Shown here piece by piece: positions 11,740 through 24,600 of a stretch of 64,000 bases of DNA. Both the position numbers and the translations under genes were made by a program. Origin of the DNA: Limonium bicolor (lineage: Eukaryota; Streptophyta; Magnoliopsida; Caryophyllales; Plumbaginaceae); assembly GCA_023374045.1 (NCBI GenBank), contig CM041782.1, positions 252,177,810 to 252,241,809 of the forward strand. Reading direction: 5' to 3'. Every line of letters begins with the position of its first letter. Within the stretch, counting starts at the first letter, position 1. A model generated the notes under the pieces. The model ran no database searches. It saw only the letters and a list, made by a program, of their open reading frames with translations, and was not told where the DNA came from.

Positions 11740-14700
11740 GAAGTATCGCTCTGATAACTAGAAATACCGAGCATAGGAAATACCGATTTAGGAATTAGAA
11801 GCTTAGGGCTAAGTGCTGAGTGATAGCGTTAGAGATACGCTAGTTAGGAACTCCCGGTGCATACCGGATACCTACAATACCAGTCCCACCCACCGCATTG
11901 CCATTGTATAACTTGGGAAAGAATGCCAGAGAGAAGGAAAGTCCTCTCATACTCGGGAAAACCCGATCTGGCAGTTGTGAAATGATCATACACTAAACAA
12001 GAACGTGACAAGTAGTAGATTCCAAGAAATGGAAGTCCCGAAGATGGATCCCGGTTGAACAACAATACCCGCACTCAATAGCGATTGAATGAGCATTCCA
12101 ACCATAAGGAGGCTGCAACTTACAGCAGCATGGGGCGACGTGCTTAGCAGTCGCGATACCTGGCTAGTCAACCAGTAGCAGGAAAAGAAGCACTAAGCGT
12201 GCAACAGAGCGGAAAAAGGAGCAATAGCAAAACCCGAGACACAAGTCTACGAGACAGTAATAGCTAAATAACACCATCAACGGTATGCTAGCTGACTTAG
12301 AACATAGTCAGGAGTGGTTGACTCCAAAACTACAACGCCAAAAGGTTGCAAAACCCAGCCAACATAGCTCAGACAGCTATAAGAACATTCAAAAGATATA
12401 ATCTGATGCAACTACAACCGTATTGCCTAAACCAACTCAGGCTCAGTAACCACAACAAACGTGTGGGAACGAGCAACATGGAAGAACACAACCAAATCAA
12501 AAGGGAATCTCCAAGGATTGGAGAAGTACCCAGATCTACGACAGCCATGTCCGGATCACTAAGAAGCTACCTAAAGGATCGAGTATTCTAAAACAAAAAT
12601 CAACACTTCAAAGGAAGAGTCAACGAGACTACCAAATACGAATTAAAACCATGCCGTGACCGGTATAGGTTTACCCAAAAACCACCAGTACCACGCACTT
12701 GCCACGGCAAGTGCAGTAAGAACAAGAACATGTAAAGGAACCTTAACACACAACCAGTACTTAGTAATGTACCGTGACTGCAATGAAGCAACTACAGGAT
12801 TACACATCCTAACAACTAGAAGTATGGAACCTTAGGAAGGCCTAACGGCCCGACCACTGTATTTAGAACATACCATCAGCGAGAAGGGACTGGTCAAGAC
12901 CTCAACCATGGCTATGCCATGAAGAACTTCTTTTAACACCGAACTACAATTTTAAAACCCAAAGCTTTTCTTTCAAAACCACAACCCTTCTTTTAAAAAC
13001 CTTGGATTTTAAAACCAAACCAACAGAATTACGGTGAGTATCATAGAATGATACAAGAGGAGTTGACAATAGAATACTTCACCTAGGCGTGTGATGAACA
13101 CTACGAGTGTACCCAAATACGGGATGTGGGACGACCGCACTCCGAAGAAGCTTGCGGGCCTAACAGATAGTCGGGTAAGTCGTAACGTATCAACAAGGTG
13201 CCCCACGTATGTATACATGTAGTGTGCGAAACACGGGAAGTAGTCAACTCCGTTCTACGGACCATGAGTAAGTTCAAAGCAGAACAGCTGGACACCTCAG
13301 ACGATCAAGGAGAAGGAATGCAGATAAGTAACAAGTATAAAGAACTCAGAGAATCCATCTAAAGACAAGGAATAAGAACTAGAAAGTGCAAAGAGCATAA
13401 ACTAGTGAATATGGACATTGGATACGTCTCAATGACATCAAGCAAACACATGACAGCTGGAAGGGATACCCAGCCCAAACACAGTAAGGCAAATGCCTAA
13501 CGTGAACACAACAATGTTCAACAAACGGGACGGAGTTCCCAGGAACAAATATAAAGACTATGGGAAATATAATCCATCATTGGAGAGGATATTAAACCTA
13601 GTTTAAAACACTAGGAGAAAGTATAAACAATCTACCAAAAAACGGGAGACGTTATAACCCTAAGGGGGGTAGCTCAGATACGATACCATAAGCCGGTATA
13701 GTAAACACAACAACACATCATTAACATTAAGTGGAACAGGAGTGTTGGAATGGCGGAGTACTAACTAACAACACCCAGGAGCAATCCTTGAAGGGTGCCT
13801 GGAATGACAACAGTCGACAAAGAATCATGAGGAGAAACATTCGATTAGGACATCGAAGGGATGTCGCATAATGAGAAAATACCCTAAACTACAAAAAGGC
13901 ACTGATAAACACCAGATTGCCTAAAGGGTCTCCTATGAATGGAAGTGTGATGACACGCCTTGCCATGGAGCCCAGTAATACCTCCAACCTATAGGGTATA
14001 CAAGGAGTGGAAACATGTATAAGCAGCTTGCAAAGAGCATAGCTCACAACAACTTGGCTTAAAAGCCATAAACCAAATACATTATGTAAACTTAAACGGT
14101 TGCAAAACCCACACCAATTACTAACAAGACTTGCAAAAGATATTGCCTCATACGACGAACAGATCGACAACTGAACCACCCAATTTGAGCTCAACAACAT
14201 AAGTGGCTTGGAGTAATGGCTACCTCAGTGTCACTGTCACTAGAGCATCAGTCTAGGATACAGTTGACGGAGTTTTTAATTGATTTCATGCCTTCTATAG
14301 TAATGGTAGCACAGAGGCATAAGAATTGTAATAATGCCAACGATGGCCTAGTCCACACTTGGACACTACGAGAAACTCGAGGAAAGGTACCTCTCGCTAA
14401 CCGAAGACCACCAATGCGGTGATGATGTGAACCCTTAGAAAAAGGCTTCCATCTACAATAACAACAAAGCTTGTGCATGTAGATATTGCCAAGAGGCGAT
14501 GGGACAAGGAAAAGAGATTTCTAAACTATTACGACTTAAAGGAGTAAGTATACTCCATATGCAACCAAGCATATGGTGAACCATTATATGAATGACGGAA
14601 GCGCAGAAACAGAGACTAATTTAGTAAACCACGTCATGAAACTTATGAGTGGAAACACACCCCACAACAAGAACTTTCATTTATCAGTGATAGAATACTC

Positions 14701-17382
14701 TTCAATTGGAGAATGGACCAGAAAACCCTTGAAGTTTCGTGGGATGTCCCGGTGATGTACATACAAAAGTAAAACTGCACAGCTAGAGCCTATAACCAAT
14801 GCTCAGCACTGAGGAGACAGTAGTTGTCAAAAACAATCAATGTGGATGCACATTAGACACCATGAATGACCAGCGCTCAAGAGAGTTTGTAACCCGATAA
14901 ATCACTTCATCCTTGGTCAACCAAGAAATTTGGCAAATTATATCATGAATGAGGAAGTAATGTGAGGTAAGCTTACCTACACATGAAACCTGAATTGAAA
15001 TAAAACATCTTCACATTGGGAAGATAACAATATTGTGGTATGCTACGACAACCGTCATACACACGAACATAGGAAATCCTCGGTGTATTCACACCATAAG
15101 GAGATGGTGCGCAACGAGCGACCGCTATGAGGAAGTAGTTAGACAATGACACAGAGTATAAGTATGAGAAGACAAGCAGAAATATTTGTTCCTATCATAT
15201 AAGTGACTTACTGTTGAGTGTTTACGCCTCTACACTCTGTATGACTGAGTGTTTTGGTATTGCACTTATGCAGTAATGATCTAATGGGATAGCTAGGAAT
15301 ATGGAAAATGTAAATCGTAGTAGACCCTTCCTTTCACCAACAAACATGGCATAAGCAAGTTAAGCAAGCTTAGCCACAAGCCGTGTGGCCTAAGGCCAAA
15401 GAAGCACGAAGAGTGTATAACACCCCAACAAACATAAGATGTGAATTCCATGGGAATAAAACGTGAAAGGAGACTTAAGAAAGTCACTAGAACCGACACA
15501 TAGAAAATGCAAGGTCATACAAGTAAAGAACACTTGTACTGAACCAGAAGAACTAGTATAATTCAGAAGCTAATGACAACAGAGGAAAACTACAACTAAG
15601 TAGTGACTTAACCTCGCCCGACAATAAGTCGGAGGAACTAAGCGAATCATCGTGGAAGTACGAATAGTATGTATAATAGATTGCCAGAGAGCTAGACACA
15701 ATCTAAACCCATCGAGTTCAAGCATGGTAAAAGAATACCACACTTGTTAGTAAACCTTATTCCCACAATAGAGGGATAAAAAGGCGATGAGTAGCATATC
15801 CAGAATAACCAAAGAGCGAATTAAGCACTAAGGTTATCAGGGTCGCGCAGCAGAAGCTAGTGGGCCCTAGCTAAGAAATTTAATACCCTTAGTAATTATG
15901 AAAGAATTGGCTATAAAAGCCTTGAAGCCTAATAGGATAGAACTGAATTAATTATGAGTTAAATAAACTCATATAGGAATTCTTGGTGCGAGGGCTAAAC
16001 CATTAGTATGGTTAAGACCCTTTGACCAGAGTATATTATATAGTGGATCGTAGGGAAGCTAAAATGCTTCAGGATGCCCAAATCGAGTGAACCAATGTTC
16101 AATAATAAAATATGGTAGATTACGTGGGCGTAATCCCTTTTAAGGGGGGTAGAGCGAAAACCGTTTAATGTAAATTTCATGAATAAAACACATAAACTAT
16201 AATGTGCATAGCACAAATGAGAATCGAATTGACGATTGGTACGTATGTTAAATAAACATACATATTCATTTATATTGTAATCGTGGTAATTAGTCACGAG
16301 AGATGCAAATACCATAACATGAGTCGGTATAAAACCGATGTAGAACCTAGAGGAAAGTGAGTTCCCTAGGTGCGACTGTTGTGAGAGAATTGAGAATGAG
16401 TAGTGGACGGAGCTCCACAAGTATTGTATTTCTTTGAAGAAGTAGTATGAAATTATTGAGAGTAGTTGATGAATGAGGTCCATGAGTAGTGTATTCCTAG
16501 GTAAGTTATTGGAAGCAAATTGTGGATGACTGGATGTCATAAGTATTGTATTCCTTAGTTAGATCATTGGAGATGATGGAGAGTGATGAATAGAAGTAGC
16601 GAAGGTCGATGAAATGAGAACTTAGGCATTGAATTCCGAAGTAAAATATTTGGAAGTAGAGTGAGGAGGATTGATGGATTGAATTTCATCCTTTGGAGAT
16701 GTGTGAAATTGTAATCATGACTAGAAGAGTAAAAATATAGAAAATGGACATAATCATTATTTGGTTGTTTGAAACTGATGTGGGAAGTCAAACTTGATCC
16801 TGATCAGATCAAGGGAAACCGAACACAAATTGGGGTGGAAAGATAGTTCAACACTGATGCTGATCACATCAGGGTCGAATGATTCTTGAACCTCCCCTCA
16901 AGTGGTCACAAGAATCACACATATGATAGAAGTAATGAATATAAATTGGAATTTAGAGTTGTGTGTTTTAGAAAATTTCTAATTAGTAGTTGTAAAAGAA
17001 TTTTCCTTATACTAGAGATTGAGGATTTTTGGGAAGCTTATACCGGAGAACGGTGGTAGTATATCATACTGTATTATTCCAAGGGCAACAGGACATAGAG
17101 GAGTCCTGTGTCTAGATGACCGGAGTGCCTGCGGGATTGTAATGTGTATTGCATTGCTTTGGGGATAGCTTGCATTGTAGGAATGTATAAATTTTGTAAT
17201 GTGGATTGGAGTGATTGTAGTATATTGATGTGGTATGGTATGTAGAGACCTTGAGTAATGGATTTGGGAATTTTAAGGAGGAGGAATGTATGACTTTTGG
17301 CATAGACAGGTATGAATGAGCAAGTATCGTAGTCCTATAACCTTGAACAACTTTGAGGACAAAGTTCTTAAGGGGGGTAGAT
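11740..17382 (+). other. Non-coding internal region of element C
   Basis: I looked on both strands for protease, RT, RNase H, integrase, gag and AlkB motifs and recognised none. Open frames are short; the longest (15995-16540, minus, 181 codons) overlaps degenerate tandem repeats and looks like chance. The 3' end is homologous in layout to the 3' untranslated region of A, B and I: a hairpin at 16118-16135 (GATTACG/CGTAATC), an internal polypurine tract at 16142-16153, and the LTR-adjacent tract AAGGGGGGTAGA at 17370-17381. A further AAGGGGGGTAG occurs near 13661. Units of roughly 75-85 bp containing AAGTATTGTATTCCT-like sequence repeat between about 16400 and 16640. Confidence 0.7.
16118..16153 (+). 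promoter_or_regulatory. Hairpin plus secondary polypurine tract, element C
   Basis: A perfect 7-bp stem GATTACG/CGTAATC with loop TGGG, then AAGGGGGGTAGA six bases downstream. The same layout with stem GGGTACG/CGTACCC occurs in A, B and I, so the paired bases changed on both sides. Confidence 0.7.
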
Positions 17383-20300
17383 TGAAATACCCTGAACTTA
17401 AATATAGTGATTAAGATTATTCTAATCCGTATTTAAGAGCCTAATAACGCCTATGTAATATTGGTAAGGAAAAATAAACCCAAAAGAAACGAAGAAACGC
17501 TTAAAAAGTGCAAAACGCTAAATAAGCGTTAAATAACCATAGGAGGTATGAGACCATGGTTAGCGTATTATATGGATTCTAAAGCCTTAATAAGGCCCAA
17601 ATAATAAATGGGAGCGATTCCCGAAGAAAACGGATCCTTAAAATGGATTAAAAGCATAAATGAACCTTAAAGCGCGTTTTTGAGGAAACCAGGAAAACGC
17701 GACTTTAAGCGGGTCAAATAGACTCGTAACAATTTTGGTCAACCAAATAGCCATTAATAAACATTAATGAAGGTTTAGAACCAATAAAATTAATTAAACA
17801 AGAAAATTCCGGAAAACGGGTTCCGGTTAGTAAAAACTATAACAACCGGGAAGTTATGGAGTGAGAGTGTAATAAAATAAAACTAGTGTTTCCACTTTTG
17901 TAAATAAAAAAGCAAAAATTTGAGTGTGTTTGTGTGTGTGTGTGGTCGGCAGCCCTCTCCCTCACACTCTCTTTTATTTTCCTAATGTGCTAAAGGACAA
18001 ACAATAAAGTAAAGGAAAAAAATAAAAACACTCTCTCACCTCTACTCCCCCTCTCTCTCACGTTTTCCCCCTCCTTCTCTATTCTCTTCTTCCTCCTTGG
18101 GCGACAGCCATGGAGATTTGAGAAATCTCACACAAAACCCACCTTATCTCCTCTTGTTCAACACTCAAACCTTGTCCAAAAATTATAAAAACCATAGCAT
18201 TGGAATCCCCTTGCAAAGGAGAACATCTCCCTCCATTCAAAAATCCAAAAGCTCCAATTTCATTTTCATGGGTGGAAGCCATTTGAAGATTTGAGTCCAC
18301 CATTAGAAGCTCCTCCTCCACCTTGATGTTTTGAGGTAAAAAGAATTTCAAAAATCCACCATTTCTAGCCCTTGTTTGCATTATAAGAATTTTCAGATTT
18401 TGAACTCTTTGTCCCTTGTGCTCCAGCCGATTTTGGCTTCTCCATTGGGCTAGGAATCTTACTATCTTGGTAACCAAGGACTTCACTCATTGGTTGGAAG
18501 GTAATAGCTTTTCATAAACCCTAGAAATATGCTTTAAGCTTTAGGTCAATTAAGGGTAGTATTGAAATGGTATTGTGTATTGGTAAGGGTTGTAGCATTG
18601 GAGTGTGGACTCCATTTGAAATCGAGAACAAGAAGGAAAGAAAGGATAAGAAAGAAGAAGGAAAGAGAAAGGAAGAAAGAAAGAGAAATTAAGGTCACAA
18701 GGTAAATGCTCTTACCTTGAGTTGGTTTTGTATTGTGTAGTGTAACAGATTTTGAGTATTAGAAATTAGTAAAGTAAATGGTAATGAGTAGTAAGTATGT
18801 TGTGTAATGAGGAAGAGAATGTAACAGGTTTGAAGTTTTAAAGGATGTTTAAAAGATTGGGAAAACATTGGGTAATGAGTATGTATGTGCAGGAAAATAT
18901 AATGTGTTGTAGTGTGTTGAATGGATATGGAAATTGGGGATGAATTGTGAGCTGAAATGGTATGTGGGCAAAGTGAGAATTTTAGGGGAAACTCTGGCCA
19001 AATATGTATGGAAATTATAGGACTTAGATGTGTAAGGAGAGGGAACAACCTAGGAACTAACTAGGTGTATTTGGAGAACTTAAGGTGAGTGGTTTAATAC
19101 CTTGAAAACAGATTTGAAAAGGATTTAGGTAATGAGAAGAACTAGGATGTAAAGCAATGCATTTTGAATGGTAGGAGTAACATTAGTTGAAGGAGTATTA
19201 GAGGATAGAAGTTAAGGTGAAAATCTGTAGCATAAGAGGAATGAAAACTGTTGTAGGTATTGAAAAGAAGTGAGGAAAAATTGTGTATGTGGATTAGAAG
19301 TGAGTAAGGAATTTGGTGGATGAACTAAGGCAATTTTGAGGGCCTAAGTAGTGTTAAAACATGTGGGAGTACATGTAAGAAGATTGGGGAAACAATGGGA
19401 AAAGTAAAGAACTGAAAACAGATTTTAAAACTAATGTACTGGGCTGGACCGACCTTGGGACCAAACTTACAAGGTCGGTCGAGCCTTAAAATACAAAGAC
19501 GGGAAGTCTTCTGACTTCGACCGACCTTGGGGACCGAACTTGCAAGGTCGGTCGAGTCGTAATTTGTGAAGGCCAGGAGCCTACTGGAATGGACCGACCT
19601 TGGGACCAAACTTGGGCAAGGTCGGTCGAGTCCAGAAACTCGAACCCAGAACACACTAGAATGGACCGAGCTTGGGACCGGACTTGCAAGGTCGGTCGGG
19701 CCTGAAATGTTCACATATGTAACTCACTGGAATGGACCGACCTTGGGACCGGACTTGCAAGGTCGGTCGAGTCTGGAATTTTGCCATAACGAAACTTACT
19801 GACTTCGACCGACCTTGGGTCCGACCCTGGGTAAGGTCGGTCGAGTCAAAACAAAAAAAAATAAAAAAAAATAATAATAATAATTAGTAACCATATGTAT
19901 GTATATATATATATGTATATGTACATATATATGGGATTTTAGTAATACACCATTAATGTAACAATAATGGTAAGAAAGTAAGTAAATAAGCAAGAAGGCA
20001 AGTTCAAGAAGTAAAGAGTAAAGAATGATTTTTAAATCAAGTATAGAATGTAAAGAACTAGTAAGTATGTAAAGGAAGTAGTGAAGTAAGGATAAGTGTA
20101 TCAATAATAGATCATTGGTCATACAACTTTATGTATGTCTTAGGATTCAAATAGTTGAACACCGAAGGGAGTCGGTGAGTCCAAAGTCAACAGTGAAAGG
20201 TATGATTTCTTCATGCTCTGTATCCTAACCTGGTTACCTCGATTTGTGTGCTTATTTGATCACCTAAATAAGATAAATGCATGAATCGGACTTTAATGCA

Positions 20301-21344
20301 CTTTCTTGGGCTTGTTTATATTTGTTCTTGATATATATTGTCTTGAACACTAGTTTGTATAATTCATGAAATATATGGATGAAGATGAAGTGTATTTGTA
20401 CCTTGTAATGTACTTGTGTAATATAATGTAGCTTGTATGGTGTAAGTATTGTATGAGTAATGGTCTTGGCTAGTGTAAGTCATTAACCCCGAGTAAAAGA
20501 GTAATCTCCACCCGATTAACCCGGGTGGACAAATGGAGCTAACAAGTATTGGGTATTGTGTATGTATTGTGTATGCGTATTTCGGGAAAGGTAAGTAAGA
20601 ACCTGTTGGCTTGTATGGACTACCTTGTATGTATTGAAGTGTATGTATGTATTCCTTGTGTAGCATTGTATTAGTATGAATGAAAGCATGTACGTATGTA
20701 TGTATTTGTAAAATGAATTGCATGTATTCGACCAAGTGGTCGGCGTACCCTCGCTAGTACGCGGGGTATGCGGAAGTCATATGCAACGTAAGCTGAGCCC
20801 CTAGGGGCACCGTTTTTAGTGTGCAGGTACCGAAGCGGATATGATCACAGTAAGAGACCGATAGCTATGTTTGGATAGCTAGGAGTGAAATGTAGATAGT
20901 AGAGAATTGTATAAGGCTTGTAGCCTTGTTGTAGAAGTGTACCAAGGGGTACACCATATGTATTTGGAGAACATGTAGTTGTGAGGAATGGGTAGATGTA
21001 GTCTCTTAATAAGTATGAATGAACTTGGAAGGAGTGTTGCATTTGTATTTGGAACTTAGTAAACTCGGTATGTTATATTGTATTGTATGGCATTGTAATG
21101 GAGTATTGTATTGAATGGGAAGTTGTAGTACCCGGTTGTAATTGTAATAAGGATTGTATTTGTGTAGCACTCGGATATTCCGGTCCATTAGACCGATGTT
21201 GTATGTAGTAGTAGCCTTGTTAGTCACGTGGGTGGCTAACGGCATTGTACCACCCGCCATTGTGTAAGTATGTATCCGCTGCGTGAGTATAGATGTATAA
21301 GGAGATTGGACGGTAATGACGGTATTAGCGGTAGGGGTGTTACA
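17383..21344 (+). repeat. 3' LTR of element C (3.96 kb)
   Basis: It begins TGAAATACCCTGAAC directly after the polypurine tract and ends GGGGTGTTACA. It contains CT-rich and GA-rich leader tracts (17940-18690), donor-like GGTAA motifs near 18333, 18500 and 18701, the GC-rich palindrome array (19441-19848), A-rich and TA microsatellite sequence after it (19850-19930), and the palindromic U5-side segment. No protein gene was recognised. Confidence 0.9.
19441..19848 (+). repeat. Tandem array of GC-rich imperfect palindromes in LTR C
   Basis: There are about six units of roughly 70-75 bases. Each reads GACCGACCTTGGGACC, a short spacer, then AAGGTCGGTCGAG, with variable sequence ending ACTGGAAT or CTGACTT. 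The architecture is as in LTR A but the palindrome sequence differs. Confidence 0.85.
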
Positions 21345-21674
21345 AACCGACCCAGCCAGGGTCGGTCCCCTAGGTCGGTCGACTGCAGAACCATAACTCA
21401 AAATTTCTATTTTGCTCCAAACTCTTCCACAAATGTCCTAACATGTTCAATCATCATTTAGGCACCTTAAACACCTTACTAACTCATTGATAAAGCCTCC
21501 ATTTAACTCCGTGATCACTTCACTCCTTACAAAAATTCCCAACACTTATAACATTGTTCCTTAGTATTTCTAAGTGGTAAATTATGCCTACAACTTAGAC
21601 TAACCAAATGTGTTTCGTCACTACCATTTTAACCACTCTTAGCATCATTATGCATCTTTATCTCCTTTACTCAA
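21345..21674 (-). repeat. LTR D, left fragment (host of C and B insertions)
   Basis: It starts with the remnant of a GC-rich palindrome array (GACCGAC/GGTCGGTC motifs, 21346-21390) and continues in AT-rich sequence of the same style as the LTR portion beginning near 36084. It ends in CTCAA, the target duplication of element B. The portion left of element C lies outside the window. Confidence 0.75.
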
Positions 21675-24600
21675 TGAAATACCCCGTAATTAAAAATAGT
21701 GATTAATTAGGCTAATAAGTAATTTAGAAGCTTAATTAAGTATAAATAATCATGAGGGGACAAATCCCGAAGAAAACGGATCCCTAAAATGGATTAAAAA
21801 CACTAACGAACCTTAAAGCACGTTTTTCGAGGTAACCGGAAAAACGTGTCTTTAAGCGGGTCAAATAGACTCGTAACAATTTTGGTCAACTAAATAATCA
21901 TTAATAAATATTAGTGAAGCTTTAGAACCAATAAAATCAATAAAACGAGAAATTAGTAAAAACTGTCAATAACAGGAAGTTGTGGGGTAGAAACACAAAT
22001 AACCAAAACTTATGTGTCCACTTTTAAAATAAAAATGTAGACTGTTTGTGTGTGTGGGCTGCCATCCGATGGGCTCCCCCTCCCTCTCTCACACTCCCTC
22101 ACACTCTCTTCTTATTTACAAACAAACAAAATAATTAAAAGCAAAAAGTAAAACACTAAAGTAACTCCCTCACTCACACTCTCTCTCTCCTACCTCACAC
22201 TCCCTCCTCTCTCGTACACCACTCCTCCTCCCTTCTCTGATTTCTTCTCCTTCTTCCAGGCGACAGCCATGGAGAATTAGCAAACCCCCGACAAAAGCTC
22301 TACTTCCTCCTCTTGTTACTCCATCAAACTTGCTCCAAAAATTATAAAAATACCACCATTGTCTTCCTCTCATCAAGGGGAACAATCCTCTTTTTTCAAA
22401 ACCCGAAAAGCAACACTTTTGTTTTCATGGGTATACCCCATTTGGAGCTTCAAGACCACCATTAGAGGGCCCTCCTTCTCCTCTTTGGTTTAAGGTAAAA
22501 AGAAATCCGAAATCACTTCCTTTTCTTGCTCTCATTTGCAAAATAAAGATTTCAAGTTTTGAACTCCTTGCTCCTTATGTATCTAGCCGATTTTGGCATT
22601 GTTGGTGGAGCTGATATCATACTCTTGAGCCATTCCAAACACTACCTACACCCTTGGAAGGTAATGTAATTTCTAAACCCTAAAACCTACATTAAAGCTT
22701 GAAGAACAGTTAGGGTTAATTTTAGTATTAAAATGGTGTATTGAAATGTATTTGTGAATGGGTTGTAGTGTTAGAGGATTTGGTTTGACAAAACCGGTGG
22801 GAAGAGAAAAGAAAGAAAGAAGGAAGAAGAAGGAAGGAGAGAAAGAAAACTAGAGGAGAAACAAGGTAAATTGTACTGACCTTTGTGTAGTCTTGTACGT
22901 GCTTGTGTAACAGTTTTTAGAAGAGTAAAATTTGTATTGCAAAATGGTAATGGACAATAGTGTAGTGTAGAGGAAGAAATGAGTTGTGTGGAAGTTTTAA
23001 AAGACATATAAAACTGTCAAAACATAGTTGGGAATTGATTGTGTTGTGCAGGAATTTTTTAAGGGTGTTTAGTATTGGTGTTTGTGTAAGAGAGCTTGTA
23101 TATTGTTGCTGTTCTCAAACAGGTGAAATAAGTGTTGAATTGTGAACTAAAAACATGTGGTGAGAGTGTAAAAATATAGGGGAGACTATGGCAAAATTTG
23201 CCTAGAACTAGAACACTTAGTGAATTAGAAACTAGGTGACTAAAATGTGTTGTAACAAAATTTAAAAGGAGCTGTCTAGTTGGTAGGTTTGGAGAGATAA
23301 CTAGTGTATTGTAAGTTTTGGAAATGACATTATAAGAGGGAGCTAAAGATGAAGAAGGTGAGAGTTAAAATCTGTAGCAAATGCAACTTAGAAAAATAGT
23401 GTAAGTGCTGAAATGGGAACTTAAGAAAATGGGTGAGTGAATTAGTATAAAAGGGTGTAACAGATTGGTAATGGAATTAAACATGTTTAGGTGTCTAATT
23501 AGGTGCTAAAATATGTAGGATTAAATGTAGGAACAATGGGGGATTAATTTGACAAAGTTGGGAATGTAACAGATTTTGGAAATGTAAAACCTGTTGAATC
23601 AGTAGCAGGGTCCGGGACTTAAGTCCAGGACTAAGTCCCGGACCAGGGTGCAAAATCATACCGAGAGTTACAGCAGGTGGTGGTCCGGGACTTAAGTCCC
23701 ATACAAGGACCCGGACCACCCCTGTAAAATAGGCCGAGAGTTTTTCAAAGTTTAGGTCCGGGACTTACCCCTTGTAAGAGGACCCGGACCAGGGTATTAA
23801 AACTAGCCGAGACTTTCTAACCATTTGGGTCCGGGACTTGACCCTTGTACAAGGTCCCGGACCATACCATTAAAAGAGGCCGAGACTTAGACCATGAGTT
23901 GGTCCGGGACTTAAGACCTGGACAAGGTCCCGGACCAACCTAAAATTGTAAAATAAGTACATTAAATGGGTATTAAGGTAAGGAAGGGAATGGTAATGAT
24001 AGTATAAGATAATTAGGACTTAACTGAGGATGTTTAAAGGTCATTAAGAGTATAAACAAGTTTTGAAACTAAGGGAGAGTAAGTAAACCTTATGTAAGTA
24101 TAAGAAATGTAAAGGTATAGTAAGTATGAGTTAGGAAACGAAAGAGTAATCGAGTTTGGTTAATGATAGTTAGATTAATCATTCAATTGTATGTATATCA
24201 TAGGATTTGATTTGTGAACACCGGAGGAACGTTGGGATACAAGTACGACGGTGAACGGTATGAATTCCTCATGCCCCGTATGCTATCTTGGTTACTCTGA
24301 TTTGTGTGTTGTGTGCTAATTGATCACCAAATAAGATAAATGCACGAATCGGAGTTACTATGCATACTTGTGGATATGTAGTGCTGTATATTGTGAATGT
24401 TTTTCTTAAATCTTAGTTTGTATAATTCATGAAATGTATGGATGAATATGAGTGTGTGTATGTATGATATATTGTATTGTGACCGATTGTGATTGTGCTT
24501 GGACTTCTAACTTATTCTTAACAAGCTAACCAATCTAACTTAAATTGGTAATTAAATTGGAATGAGTAGAAGTCCGATATAGTTTCGGCCACGCGTGAGG

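Larger units (their letters stand above)
11211..21344 (+). mobile_element. Element C: large non-coding LTR element (LARD-like), 5' end interrupted by element A
   Basis: It comprises the end of a 5' LTR (11211-11722), a primer-binding site, a 5.66-kb internal region without recognisable retroviral protein, a polypurine tract and a full 3' LTR (17383-21344). The LTR ends (TGAAATACCC / GGGGTGTTACA) and the primer type are those of the coding Ty3 elements here, suggesting it is mobilised in trans by such elements. The rest of its 5' LTR must lie left of element A, outside the window. It is itself inserted in LTR D (right flank AACCG at 21345). Confidence 0.8.

Noticed and set aside
15995..16540. 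181-codon minus-strand open frame in element C
   Set aside because: It overlaps degenerate tandem repeats and encodes no recognisable domain; more likely chance in AT-rich DNA.
22771..23007. Antisense open frames in the LTR leaders (also 33257-33493, 10451-10856, 133-510)
   Set aside because: They fall in purine- or pyrimidine-rich tracts, give Ser/Leu/Phe or Arg/Glu-rich low-complexity peptides, and are not kept between LTR families.
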